DNA from: Hsuehochloa calcarea
Taxonomy: Eukaryota; Streptophyta; Magnoliopsida; Poales; Poaceae
DNA: 64,000 nt
Direction: 5' to 3'
Assembly (NCBI GenBank): GCA_036346395.1
Contig: CM070594.1
Span: 56,715,519 to 56,779,518, forward strand
The translations under genes and the position numbers were made by a program. This document shows, piece by piece, positions 1 through 12,200 of the stretch. Below the pieces are notes generated by a model. That model ran no database searches. It was not told the origin of the DNA and saw nothing but the letters and a program-made list of their open reading frames with translations. Position 1 is the stretch's first letter. Every line of letters starts with the position of its first letter.

Positions 1-693
1 CGACACCACCGTCGACACCGATGAACGACCTCGAAACAATTGATTCGATATTGTAATTCACTTTGACTGGTTGTAATTCAATTTGTAACTCTAGCGACAA
101 TATATACTTAAAACATTCTTTTGTAATTGATTTTGAGTTAAATGATCACTTTGAGTTGTCAATAATTATCTGTGATATGTTTTTGCTTGCTAGTTTTCAG
201 AGGGCATGGCTAGCAATTCCTGAGGCTAGCTGAAAATACGATAAAAATTAATTAGGTCTGAAGACTTATCACAGACGGTTCGTGGAACCGTTTGTGATAT
301 TTCAGAATCACAGACGGTTCTAACCACGAATCGTATGTGATTACGAGTATCCTGAGCGGTTCGTGGTTGGAACCGTGCGCGATTACGAATATCACGAGCG
401 GTTCCAACCACGAGCGAATGCGTGATTTATAATATCACGAGCGGTTCGTGGTTGGGCAAATGCAGCGATTACGAATATCACAAGCGGTTCCAACCACGAA
501 CCGTGCAGCGATTACTGTAGTATCACGAGCGGTTCGTGGTTGGAACCGTCTGTGATAAGACTTGTTACAAACGATTTTTCAACCGTTTGTGATAACCGCC
601 TGTTATCACAGACATAAAATTTCAGACGGTTCAAAAACAAATGCGTGATGACTGCTATGAACAAATGCAGTGATGAGCTTTTCTATAGTAGTG
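1..693 (+). mobile_element. CACTA (En/Spm-like) transposon, 3' terminal part
   Basis: The right boundary is a CACTA terminal inverted repeat read outward: the segment ends in CTATAGTAGTG at 693, the complement of CACTACTATAG. About 420 bp of subterminal repeats built on ACAGACGGTT and its complement precede it, the usual layout of a grass CACTA end. Positions 1-225 are AT-rich, have no convincing frame, and read like the 3' untranslated part of such an element. The other terminus and the transposase lie left of the window, so autonomy cannot be judged. The 3-bp target duplication cannot be tested because only one end is present. Confidence 0.7.
267..690. repeat. CACTA subterminal repeat array
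   Basis: A dense array of short direct and inverted units, TCACAGACGGTTC and variants such as TCACGAGCGGTTCGTGGTTGG. Adjacent units are partly palindromic, so TTCGTGGTTGGAA can fold back. In this superfamily subterminal repeats bind the transposase; that role is inferred here. Several units have diverged, with AATGCGTGAT in place of CCGTCTGTGAT. Confidence 0.75.
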
Positions 694-696
694 ACA

Positions 697-784
697 TATA
701 CCATGCATACACCTTGGCTTCTTTGTTACCCTATTTTCAGCTTATCAAAAGCCGAGAACAGCTTTGTTTTCAAGAAGGGGAGGA
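697..784 (+). pseudogene. Tail of gypsy (Tekay-like) polyprotein with polypurine tract
   Basis: The short frame ending at the acidic residues QEGEDDEDM, with the polypurine tract AAGAAGGGGAGGA at 772-784, is the typical junction of a chromovirus-type gypsy pol end with its 3' LTR. The rest of the polyprotein is missing because the CACTA end at 1-693 lies directly upstream. Only the last residues can be seen, so the lineage is inferred mainly from the LTR that follows. Confidence 0.5.
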
Positions 785-1739
785 TGATGAGGACATGATC
801 CCTATGGATATAATCATATTTGCTATGCTTGCTATTCCAATTACAAGAGCTCATACGCTTCACTTAAATTATTAGGTAAGCTCATTTTTAGGGATGTATT
901 TATATTATCTGAACTATATGATACTACCTAATGATGAAAATATATATTTGTGCAGCATCACATTACTTTTTGTCCAAACTAAGTAAGAGTTCGAGCGAGA
1001 CACGTTTTGGAATCTAATTCGGCCTCTGGAGATAGCACTAACTTCAAACGTGCATAACTTTCACATACGAAGTCCGTTTGAGCTTCACGAGGACTTGATG
1101 GAAAGCTTATCTCGTTCTCTTTTCAACGGATCTAGCCTCACCTTCAAATTTCTTATATGCGCTCTACAATCACCAAAAGAAGGTGCTGCGTCACCTGTTT
1201 GGGCCAAATTGGGCCTTGTAATGCTTGGGCCCAAGGGAAAGCGCCCCCCTAGGCGGCCTGTACTGTTCATGAGGTACTATTCATATATGAACAGTACTAT
1301 AAATAGTACCACCCCCTATTTTTTTAGTTATGTATGATTTCCCCTTCCCTATATAAGGAGGTCGCACTCCTCTAGTTTCCTTGTACTTGGTTTAGTTAAA
1401 AGTTAGCTTCATTGCAACTTCGTGTATTGGCTTGTGTCAATTAGACCAACCATAATACCAATACAGAATCCCAACTTTATCAAATATTTTAATCTTATTT
1501 GCAATTTCAGTTTGCTTATTATCTTGTTCTTGCGTGTTCTTCGATTGCATGCGAGAATAGACCTTCGTGGTCAGGTCGATCATGCTTTTAGCAACGTCGA
1601 TAATGATTTCAGAGTTGGTTCAGCGATTGTCATGCATATTATTTGTCGTGTGCGATTGGTAGTCGAATCATGAGAGTCGTCTCCACCAAAATCGAGTTAT
1701 CATTCCCACTGAAAGATCGAGACACCCATTGTCACATCA
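785..1739 (+). mobile_element. 3' LTR of a Tekay/Del-like gypsy element
   Basis: This LTR starts TGATGAGGAC directly after a polypurine tract and ends GTCACATCA. A TATA box (TATATAAG) lies at about 1350, preceded by a GC-rich stretch and palindromic TACTATTCATATATGAACAGTA-like sequence near 1262-1310. The 3' part contains wording typical of grass Tekay LTRs (AGACCTTCGTGGTCAGGT and a CACCAAAATCGAGT-like motif). No primer binding site follows 1739; instead the sequence enters an unrelated frame, so this is the 3' LTR. The matching 5' LTR is outside the window or lost, so the target duplication cannot be checked. Confidence 0.65.
1350..1357 (+). promoter_or_regulatory. TATA box of the Tekay-like LTR
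   Basis: TATATAAG lies in the middle of the LTR, 3' of the GC-rich U3 part, where the retrotransposon promoter is expected. Confidence 0.5.
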
Positions 1740-4303
1740 GGTATTACGAAGTTCTAGAGTATTACGAAGTGGAACTAATGAATCTTGCTCGCAACTCGAT
1801 CGCCAACCTTAGCATCTTCATCCACCTCTGTGAAGCATACCTGTGGATTCCGCCAGATCTAGAAGTCGGGGAAATCTGCGGTGTCAGCTGAGGAGTGCGC
1901 TTTACGCCTCCACGACGGGAAGCCTGAGGAGTACATCCATATGTACTCCAAGTCCCCATGGTTGTCATGGAAGAAAAACAAGTTCTACATGACAATCACC
2001 AAAGAAGACAGCCTCTACTTCATCGGCAAGGTGGCGGTCGAGAACCCAAGATGGCGTTCCTCCGTGAAGGAGGGATGAGTGAGGAGTTGGATTGAAGCCA
2101 TCCAACTCCTTAGCATTAGGGGACTGACTTCCTGGAATGTGGTGAGAGATTTCTCTATGCGCCATATGTGTCCTCTAAAGCTCCGATCATGTACCAATCT
2201 CTGGTACGTTGGTCGTGATAATACGATCATAGATTCTTCGGATCGTAAGTCCTAAAAATCATGACCAATTTTATTTTGGTTAATTATTTTGTTACTTTAC
2301 AGTCTCTTTTCTCTTTTTATAGCCCTTTGCGCTGAAGAGGTCAGGGAACAGATCAAGATGATTTGTGTTGGGGAGCCTAACGACAAGGTTGATGTTTCTA
2401 GAAATTTTGGCCAGCGGAGAGAATAGAGAGGCTCAAGGTAAAATAAAAAACATTCTTTCATAATTCATGTATTTTTTATCGGTATGCCATAACTTTAATT
2501 TAACGTGCAGTTGGTCGGATTGGAAATCAACGAGCTCACGGGCGATTCGATCAATCGGCGTTTGACCATACGCCAAATGACCACGAGGATGGTAGCCCTT
2601 TGGAGGTAATAAAAGCATAAAAAAAGAATTTATATTTTAGATGAAGTATTCCAACACCAAACTAATTTTGATGTATAATTAGGTGGGGGGAAAAGAAGAT
2701 CCACCGACCAAAGTTTCCGTGGTCGCGGACTCTGAAGTGACTGACCAGGTGGTTGCTACTGATGTAAGCATCCCGGAGGCCGATGAAAGCACAATCTATG
2801 ACGAAATGGTCGGGAGGATTATCTCCGACCTTGTGGTCGAGGAGATTTCTTCCGACCTACGGTTGGAGGATATGAGGGGTCTAACCAGCCTTACTGGGTT
2901 GGAGCCGGTGAAATCGGTTGAACAAAGTAAGAGGAAGGCAAGCCCTCTGGACTTTGCTCCAGGGCGTTTCAAAATCAAGACCAAGAAGACCAGGTACAGA
3001 AAATAAAGAATATTTATAAACCCATACCTTTAGTTTTCTTGTATTTTGAAATCCTGACTTTCCTTTCTCCTACTTTGTAGATCTTTTGGTGTTTTGGTCA
3101 CTTCTGATTAGAGCACCCCTCAAGAGGAAGCTCCCGAGGTAAGGACGATCAAGCCAGCCCCCAAGCGAGTAGAGACTCCAGCTCTGGTTCCCTCCATACA
3201 AGACTCCGTGGCAGTTTCGACCTTGTCTAAGGAGACAAGAACCAAGGAAAAATCCCAGCAGGTCACACCCACTATTGAGATTTCTCAAGAGGAGAGGAGT
3301 ACTTCTCTAGTGCGGAAATTTCCTTCCCTTAGTGACCTCTCCAGCCGTCCTTGGATCTTTGACGACCAAAAGCTTGAGGATGCCTGGATGAGAATATCGG
3401 CCTGTCAATGAAAGACTGGTTCTGATGTTGTTTACTCCGAATATGCGGACAAGGCAGTCTAGGTAAGCACCTATGACCACTCTTATAGCCTTTTCTTCAA
3501 AGTTTATTCAAAAAATCAAAGAAGTTTACCATTCCTTATAGCCTTTTTGGTTTCCTTGTTGTTTCTCAATTTATCTTCTTATCATATATGCCAAAATTGG
3601 AAAATCTTGAGAAAGAAGCTAAGGCTAAGGAGTCCATCGTAGCTTCACTTGAGAAGAGGTGCCAGGCAAAAGACCGGCCGATTGAGGATTGGTCGACCAG
3701 ATTTAATGAAGCCTCTCTCAAGCACAAGGAAGTCATCGAGGCATCCAAGAAGGAAACTCAAGGTAACTGGTCGTAAATCTGAATAGTTTACTATATATTT
3801 TTAGTTTATTTTGTTAACTTTTGATCTGCTCGTGTAGAGCAAAGTCAAAAGCTAGAAAGAGTAGAGAAAGCTCTTGAGTCTGAGCATGAGAAGGAAAATA
3901 TCTCAAGCAGAGTCTTGAAGAGAAGATTATTGCTCTCAACAAAATGCTTGCCGACATGGGACCGCAAGTGTTTCTATATTTTTCAAGAGATCCAATGGAG
4001 AAGGCAAATTGCCTTAGCCGACAACTCAAGCATCTCCAAAAGCAACTCGCAACAACTCATAGTAACCATGACCAGACCATGAAGGACGTCGTTGCGAACG
4101 GAGTTAGCTTTGCTCTGGCAAAGCTTAAGGCGTCTGACCCCTCCATTAACCTTCGAGCTATGGAAGCAGACTTCGAATGCTCGGAGGAAGAAGAAACAAC
4201 TAAGATCTTCGAGGGAGTCAGGCCCTTCGAAAACAAGGTTGCTGAAGAGATGCTGGTCGGGTCTCAGTCTTGTAGCGATGAGTCTGGTGGTCCCGAGCAA
4301 TAG
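1740..4303 (+). pseudogene. Multi-exon Transposase_28-like accessory ORF, 5' truncated
   Basis: A degenerate intron-containing reading frame. Exon-like blocks with plausible GT/AG borders lie at about 1740-2245, 2324-2438, 2511-2607, 2684-2991, 3081-3470, 3588-3762 and 3838-4303, ending in a stop after PEQ. The first block has the plant pattern IFIHLCEAYLWIPP and a W-rich stretch (PWLSWKKNKFY), as in the family called putative gypsy-type transposon (Pfam Transposase_28). Later blocks are acidic and then coiled-coil, rich in Lys, Glu and Leu. A frameshift near 1885 and a stop near 2079 break the frame, and the Tekay-like LTR removes the N-terminus. The orientation is opposite to the surrounding Tat element, which fits the antisense extra ORFs known between pol and the 3' LTR in Tat elements. 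Membership of that element is inferred from position: about 1 kb beyond the integrase end once the nested insertion is removed. Confidence 0.55.
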
Positions 4304-4983
4304 ACGGGTGTACTATTAGAATTATAAATGTAAATATTTACCTTTTGTCATCAATAAAGCTTATTTTATATTTTTAATTTATTGAGTACTCATATATTTT
4401 CTAGCTCCCGACTGCTTCTGTAGTAGAAGAACTTAGTAAAGAATTACTAGATGAAGAAAAAGAGCAAAAGTTACGACCACTACACAAAGTATGTGCTGAT
4501 TATGTGGTAAAACTGATCACATTAATACTAGAAAATTAATTTTGTCGGAACCAGTGCCTGACTTCGACTAGTTTTAGATCTATTTCCATAATCATAATAC
4601 AATTAAATACATTGTATGGTCAGAATATATTATAAAACTTGCTTTGATGATAGGAATTTATGCAAAGATATATGCAGAAAAAAACAATAAGTGTTCCTAT
4701 TTATACATATTGTCCAGCTAGTTGTAAAGGTTGCTAAGAACTAAAGACATGATTGACACTTCGCGAAACGTATTCGTTCTTATGTCCGACTGGTAGCGAA
4801 GATCGTAAGAAAAGGACCGTCGCTAGGAAAGTCCTTCCAGTGTGTAGGACAACATGTAGAGAGGAGATATTTCGACTAGGAGTTTTTTCGTGTCTCAACC
4901 AGTAGCAAAACAAGAGATGAACATAATGTTGAAATGATGGAAGAAAGTCTTTTAATCGTTAAGCATGCAAGTAACTATATCTA
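4304..4983. other. Non-coding Tat-element sequence left of the X+ insertion
   Basis: AT-rich sequence with no frame of note. ATAAA-rich polyadenylation-like motifs near 4350 could serve the upstream frame. It joins the sequence at 26908-27208 once X+ is removed. Confidence 0.4.
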
Positions 4984-4988
4984 GTTGT
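4984..4988. repeat. Target site duplication GTTGT of X+ (left copy)
   Basis: GTTGT here is repeated at 26903-26907, immediately outside the TG...CA ends of X+. Confidence 0.8.
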
Positions 4989-5221
4989 TGAAAGATCTAG
5001 CCCCGCCATTATGAGTTAATGGAGTGTTTTGGTGATTAATTACAAATCTAATTATGAGACTAACTCCCTTGTTTAGTATTATCTTGTGTAGTCTCATCTG
5101 GATATAAAGGTGAAATTCAACGAGGTATGCATTTGTCTTATACTATTATATATTGTTGCATTCCTCGGATCCAAAATATAGGAAGAACTCCACCATAAGT
5201 ATATCTTGAATATGTGCATTC

Positions 5222-5226
5222 GTTTT
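5222..5226. repeat. Target site duplication GTTTT of the tandem Sirevirus (left copy)
   Basis: GTTTT occurs here and again at 24589-24593, just outside the first and third LTRs. The related uninterrupted copy X- reads through the equivalent site, which supports the insertion point. Confidence 0.85.
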
Positions 5227-7006
5227 TGTGGATTTCATGGGAATATGTTACAGTTCTTAGGATGATGTGACAATTGGCAATGACGTTTACGGTTTGTAGT
5301 TTCACGTGTTTTCGACAAAGCTACGGTATTACGGGCGAGGCGGTCCGACCGGTCCTTGCAGTGGTCAAACCCGGTCCCAAATCGGTCGGACCGGCCATGT
5401 GGGGCGATCGGACGGCGATGACCTAAAAGTGTTCAAAAGCAGTGGGCCAAAAATAGGTGTTGTAGGAAAGTGAGGGATCTCAATGCACTTGGTCTCATAA
5501 TTTTGGAGTCTCGATGAAGTTCTATTGGTTTTAATTTCGGAAGGTTTGAATTTGGGAATATGAATTTGGCTAAGTCCCAAGGCGGTCCGGCCGCTCACGA
5601 GGAGCGGTCCGGCCGGCCAAAAGCGATCCGGCCGGCTCACTGGGCGGTCGGACCGGTATTGATTTGAGCGTCGGCCAACCGTGGCGATGTTGTTTTGTTA
5701 GGTCAAAGTCATTGGTTTCATGGCATATGATTTGCATGATGCATGTTTTGACTAACATGGGTCAAGTTGTGAAGAACTTGTTCCCGAATCGTGTTTGCTT
5801 ATGCGTGGTTGTGCGAGGTTGCTTGGTGGTCAACGACGGTCAGCGGCGAGGAGGATCGGGACTAGACGTGAAGAGTTGAGGTCGAGCGATTGGCGATGCG
5901 GGTGAGTCAACGACTCAAGCGTGACACAAGATGGACAAGGGTGACCTATTGGCAAATCCATGGCGCATGGTGAAGCGGTTTAGGTCAAAAGGTTAAAGAC
6001 GGCGCTTTGCGAAGCGTGCGTGTGTGACCCGTTTGTTAGTGGGCCTTAACGGAGCCCAATGGAGTCAAACCCTAGGAGTTTAGGCCTCCACTATAAATAG
6101 GGGGAGGTGGTGGCTGCACCATCAAGCTCTTTTCTCTCTCGCCTTTTTATGTTTCAAAACCCTAATTGTCTTTAGGGAGTTGAGGTGGAGGCTAGGGCTT
6201 TTGATGGTTTGAGGAGAATTTCGTGATCTTGGATTGTCCAGCGATCCATGATGGTGTGGATGTAATCCGACAACAATCTCGTTATCAATCTATGCAAGGT
6301 TTGCTTGAGATAAGTCTCTTTTCGTTCTTGCTTTCAATTTGGTGATTTTAGGGCTTTCTTTGATCCGCGAGTTTGTGATTGATTCTTTCCGTGAATTAGC
6401 TTGCTGTGATATGTGTGAATCTATCTAGCATCATCTTGATCATCAATCTCTCACGAACAAGCATTAGGATCAAGTTTTTGTTCTTGCCCGTTTTAGACCT
6501 TCATTAATCAATTGACAATTGCTCAAGATCGTTCCAAGAATTATCATAATATTCGATTGGAATAGGTCCTCAATAGCATAGAGAAGGTGTGTGCAAAGTT
6601 TCATGAAGTTTGGAGTTGAGAATCAAAAGTTAGACCTAATTGCAACCGTCATCGAGTGATTTTCTTCTTTGATACGTAGCTTTGCCGGTCGGACCGCCCC
6701 ACACGGTCGGACCGATTTTGGTGCGGTCCGACCGCCCCACACCGTCGGTCGGACCGATTTGAATGCGGTCGAGACCTTGATATAACTTGATGATCGACCG
6801 GCGATTTGTTAGATTTGATTCTTAGTTGATTTTGTCATATTGCTTAGGGGTTTAATTGGATTCAATACTAGTCTTCCATTTGTCTTGGTATATTGATCTT
6901 CATAGCTTCATCATAGCTATCGGAGTGAAATTGTGTTGAATTCATATTTTAGGAAAAAGTGAGCGTGCTCCTATTCACCCCCTCTAGTCGCCTTTTCGGT
7001 CCAACA
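5227..7006 (+). repeat. Sirevirus LTR 1 (5' LTR, 1780 bp)
   Basis: It starts TGTGGATTTCATGGG and ends TTCGGTCCAACA. Palindromic CGGTCCGACCG-type units cluster at about 5340-5410 and 5580-5660 in U3 and at 6685-6780 in U5. Its U3 differs from LTRs 2 and 3 at many positions, while its U5 resembles LTR 3. Confidence 0.88.
6092..6099 (+). promoter_or_regulatory. TATA box of LTR 1
   Basis: TATAAATA follows the conserved GCCTCCAC and precedes a GGGGGAGG stretch. The same box occurs at 15224-15231 in LTR 2 and about 23681-23688 in LTR 3, so transcription probably starts about 30 bp downstream. Confidence 0.7.
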
Positions 7007-7008
7007 AG

Positions 7009-7020
7009 TGGTATCGAGCC
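7009..7020 (+). other. Primer binding site, first unit
   Basis: TGGTATCGAGCC starts two bases after the LTR end. It matches the plant copia initiator-Met tRNA primer site TGGTATCAGAGC with one base missing. Both internal units carry the same deletion. Confidence 0.75.
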
Positions 7021-7064
7021 GGTTAGTTCAATCTTGATCTTAACAGGTCCTTTGAACTTTGGCG

Positions 7065-9060
7065 ATGGATAAGTTTTCTACTAAACCGCATATCTTGATG
7101 GGCACGACTATGCCTATTGGAAGAATCGTATGCGCGTCTTTCTTGAGCGAGGACAAGCTATTTGGGATGTTGTTAGAGCCCATTGGTTATTCTGAAATTG
7201 CTACACACTTACGCAATTCTTTTGGCTAACAACAATAAGGCTAAGAATCTTTTATATGGTGCACTTGGTAGACAAGAATATGATAGAATTTGCAATCTTT
7301 CAATCTGCGCATGAAATTTGGAACACTCTCGAAACATATCATGAGGTTCGTCCCAAATCAAAAAGGTCGTCAAGCAGTTTACAAGCGTGAATACAATAAA
7401 TTCGAGATCGTCTGGAGAGAGCATCGATGACATTTTCGATCGCTTTAATAAAGTAATTAATCAAATGAAAATTTGTTGATATTGAATATTCTCAATCTGA
7501 AAATGCCACCCATCTCTTGGTGCAATCAACACCAAGGAGTGGGAGATGAAGGCTCTTGCTATAGAAGAAAATGTTGATCTTTCAAGTCTTACTTTAGAAT
7601 TGCTTTATAGTAAACTCAAGACTCATGAAATTAAAAGAGTTGATCATCCCAAGAAAGATAATTTAGCTTTGGTAGCGATCCTCTCAAAAGGCTTTTGATG
7701 ACTCTTTTGAATCTTCTTACGGATTTTCATTTGCTTGTTTATCTGCTATTCATGAAGAGGAGCTTGAAAGTATTCTGAAACAGAGTTAGCTCTTCTAGCT
7801 AAAAAATTCACACGGGCCTACAATAATGTGAGAAACAAAAGAGAGGTGGTCGGTGACATGCTATGAATGTGGTGAGCTCAATCATATCAAGACAAATTGC
7901 CCCAAGTGAAAGGTAAGAGCAATCATAAGGAAGGAAAGCCGACTTGGAAGAAGCCTCCTTTCAACAAATCAAGGTATGAGGCTAATAAGCTTGTGAAGGT
8001 GCTCACCGGGTCCTTGCCGCTTTGAGGATCAATCCTTGAGCGATGTGGATCTGGGAGTGAGGAGGACAAGGAGGAGGAGATCCCTCAAGGCAAAAGAAAG
8101 GGAAGGCCAAAGACTTCAGCGGCATGTGCTTCATGGTGACACAACGACATTGATGATAATGAGGTATCTTTTTCTTATGATGAGCTTTACGCTAAATATG
8201 ATTCTATAGTTGAGCAATTGCTTAGTCAAGATGAAGCGCTAGAATTTGTCATGACAAAAATAAGAAATTAGAGTCAAAGATTAGCAAACTGAAAGTAGAG
8301 CTTAAAATGCTAAGACTCTTGAACTGATGAATGTTTATCTTGTCATGCTATGCATTGAAATTACCAAGTTACAATCTGCTCATAATATTTACGTACAACA
8401 ACTTGAGAATGCTAGATCTGAACTAAATGAAATTAAAAGTGCTCCTTGTGAAAAATGTTTAGAATCTAGTAAATTGATTGCTTTTGATGTATTTGATTCT
8501 AGCCCTTGCACTTCATGTTTAGAAAAGAGCGTGAAATCAAAGATATCTTAGAAGGCGCTAGAGTCAAATATGCTAAGCTTAAGGACAATATTGAAAATAC
8601 TACTTGTGCTTCATGTTCCACTCTTAAGCTTGAAATTGCTTTGTATAAGGAGAAATCTATGAATAAAACTTGTGATGCTTGTGTTAACTTGAGAAAGAAA
8701 ATGCTTACCTTCATGATACATTAGAAATTTTCTAAAGGTAAGAAACAATTAAACATGATTCTTGACAAGTCTAAAACTCCTTATAAGAAGCAAGGTTTAG
8801 GATTCAATTCTTTTCAAGACAATTCAAACCCAAAAGTCATTCAAGTCTTGGAAAAAGGTTTAATTGAATTCAAAACCCAACTCGCAAAAACATCTTTTAA
8901 ATCTGCGGTTTTGCTCAACCTTGTATTAATTCAAATGGTGCTTCTTCTAGTGGTACCAAGTACCATTGCACTTATTGCAAGAAAGGTGGGCATTTGATTG
9001 AATTACATTGGCGTAGGTTGAAAAATGATAGGAAAAATTTTGATAGAATTTCATTCATGC
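7065..9060 (+). pseudogene. Sirevirus gag, first unit (frameshifted)
   Basis: Remains of the gag gene that forms the retrotransposon particle and binds its RNA. The start MDKFSTKPHI at 7065 matches the second unit at 16204. The N-terminal half has the copia gag pattern (HDYAYWKNRMRVF). A CCHC zinc knuckle (CYECGELNHIKTNCP, split by a frameshift) lies at about 7860-7908, and a second one near the C-terminus at about 8955-9000 (YHCTYCKKGGHLIE). Between them are acidic and coiled-coil segments with repeated CxxC pairs (CEKCLES, CTSCLEKS, CASCSTLK), typical of the long Sirevirus gag. At least ten small indels relative to the second unit interrupt the frame, so no full-length product is possible from this sequence. 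Confidence 0.75.
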
Positions 9061-9299
9061 AACCTAGAGCTTCTATGAGACATGGTAACATTGAAAAGAA
9101 TAAACACGGATTAGGATTTTCTCTCATGCAAATCATTATGTTTCTAAATATCCTAATTCTAATGTTTATCGGTGGCGGTCGACCATTGGTGATCACCGGT
9201 CACGACCGTTTTGGTCACGGTCGACCACTTGACTGCTTGCCGGTCGAATCGCCCATGGACGATTTAAGTCTCATGTTAATTTAAACATTGCTCATAACC

Positions 9300-12200
9300 G
9301 AATGTTAGATGAAATCAAGGATAGTACTTACGGTTTATATACTCCTTGCGGGCGTGTGTCTCGATCTTTGGATTCCTAAATCTTGTTTATCTAACCCGAT
9401 GTTGAGACACATCGTTCTTTGTTCCTTGATTTTGGGATTACCGTGGAAAGGGAAGAACACGTGGTTCGTCGACTCAGGATGTTCACGCCACATGACCGGA
9501 AACTCAAAATGGTTCACCTCTTTCACGCGAACAGGGTGATGACTTCATCACCTTTGGAGATGATACACAAGGGCGAATTGAAGGAACATGATCAATTAGG
9601 GTAAACAACAAATTCATTCTAAAGGATGTCGCTCTTGTGGACAAGCTTAGGTATAATCTTCTTTACGTTTCTCGACTTCTTGATGATGGCTATGAGACTG
9701 TTTTTAAGAAAAATGCTTGTCGTGTGCTTGATTCTCTTGGTGAGCTTGTGTTTGGAATCTCTAGAGTTGGTAGAATTTTTGGGTGATTTTTCGAATCTCT
9801 TCTTTGGATCTCTTAAATGTTTGCTTACATCTTCTTGATTTACGGCTTTGGCATCGACGTTTGGGGCACATTGGTTTTGATCATCGACACGAGTTAGCAA
9901 CCTTGATCTCATGAGAGGTTTGCCCAAACTCAAAGTCATCAAGGATCTTTGTATGTGCGCCACAGTAGGCATGACAAACAAGTTGCCGCCTCACACCCTT
10001 ACTGTGACTATGGTTATGGTAGACGGACCGGAGACGGTTGCTTCATATGGATCTTGTTGGTCTGCTAGAGTCCGTCGATCGGTGGAAAATGGTATATTCT
10101 TGTCATAGTCGATGATCTTTCTAGATATACTTGGGTGTTCTTTCTTACTTCAAAAGATGAAGCTTTTGGTTATTTTCATGACCTTGTTCTTCGTTTGGCT
10201 TCTAAGCTTCCTGGTGCTTTGAGAGCGATTCGCAGTGATAATGGCACGAAGTTCAAAAATGCTTCTTTTGCTTCTTTTTGTCTTTGGCGTGGTATTGAGC
10301 ATCGATTCTCTCCACACGTCCCTCAACAAAATGGCGTGGTGGAAAGGAAGAATAGGACCTTAGTCGAAATGGCTAGGACGATGCTAGACGAGTATAACAC
10401 ACCGAGGAGATTTTGGGCCGAAGCTATTGCTACTGCTTGCCATATTGCAAATCGTGTCTTTTTGAGACCTTCTTTAGGCAAGACTCCTTATGAGCTTCGT
10501 TTTGGTAGAAAACCCTCTGTTTCGCATTTTGAGTATTTGGATCAAAATGTTTTATTCTTAAGACAGACAACTTAGATAAATTTGAATCAAGAACTTTTGA
10601 TGGGTTATTTACAGGTTATCCTGCTCATTCGAGGGTTTTGAGTTTTAATCTTGAGACTAACATTATTCGGGAGACTTGTAATGTCACTTTTGATGAGACT
10701 AGCCACAGAGCTAGATCAATTACTCTGAGATGATTCTGGTGTGACAGAGAGCATTTTGTGGAGGAAGATGAGGACGAAGCTAATATCATTCCTTCATCTG
10801 CACGCTCTTGAAGCGCCCATATTGATACAAGAACACCTTTCGTCTACTTCACCTTGATTGAGGCTCTGTTGCATCATCATCATCAGCGATACTGCGGAGG
10901 TCGAAAAAGCGTATCTCACCCGGCGCTCCGCCGCATTCGAGACGACATCCTCGGAGCGGATAATAGGTAATCTACATGAGCGAGTCACTCGCTCGGTATA
11001 ATGATCCAAATCTCTACTCTCATTCGGCTTTTGTTGCTTCTTTTGAACCCGCGATATATCACATGCTTTATCGATTCTAGTGGGTAAATGCCATGCATGA
11101 GGAGTTAGAGAATTTTGAAAGAAACAAAGTTTGGAACCTAGTAGAACCCCTAGTGGTCATAATGTTATAGGAACCCGTTGGGTGTTTAAGAATAAACAAG
11201 GTGAGGATGGTTACGTGGTTAGAAACAAGGCAGATTGGTAGCTCGGGGTTTGACCAAGTTGAGGGTTAGATTTTGATGAGACATTTGCTCTGTTGCTAGA
11301 CTAGAAGCCATTCGCATTACGCTTGCATTTCTTTGCATCAAAAGGTTTTAAATTATATCGGATGGATGTTAAAAGTGCCTTTTAAATGGTTTCATAGATG
11401 AGGAAGTGTATGTTAAGCAACCCCACGGTTTTGAGGATCCTAAATATCCAAATCGTGTTTTCAAGCTATCTAAAGCATTGTATGGTCTTAAACAAGCCCC
11501 TAGAGCACAGTATGATAGACTTAAGACCTTCTTGCTTAAAAATAATTTTGAAATGGGTAAAGTGGATAAAACTCTATTCATTCTTAGGCGTGACAATGAC
11601 TTCTGCTTGCTCAAATTTATGTGGATGATATTATCTTTGGTGGTTCCTCTAATGCTCTTGTTTCGACTTTTACGACACTATGTCGAGGAATTTGAGATGA
11701 GTATGATGGGAGAGCTTAATTACTTTTGGGACTTCAAATCAAGCAATGCAAGGAAGGAACTTTCATCCATCGACGAAGTACACTAAAGATCTACTCAAGC
11801 GCTTCAACATGGGTGATGCAAGCCAATTTCCACTCCCATGGCAACCGATTTTTTGGATCGGATGAGGAAGGAGAAGTCGTGGATCAATCACGACTGCAGA
11901 CATGATCGGCTCCTTCATTTGACGACCTCGAGACCGGACATTCACTTCACGGTATGCCTTTGTGCAAGATTTGAGCGTCTCAGAGAACTTCCCATCGCCA
12001 AGCCGTTAAGCGCATATTCGGTATTTACACTCTACCCTCTTATATGGCATTTGGTATTCATGCTCTTGACTTTGTCCATTAGAGGTTTTGATTCGATTTT
12101 GCGGTGTCGGTTAGATAGGAAGAGTACCTCGAGCACTGTCACTTCCTAGGCACTTCTCTTGTATCTTGGTCTTCTAGGAAGCGGTCTTACATTGCACAAT

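Noticed and set aside
645..875. 76-codon frame crossing the CACTA end and the Tekay-like LTR start
   Set aside because: It spans two unrelated elements; only its middle part is a pol tail.
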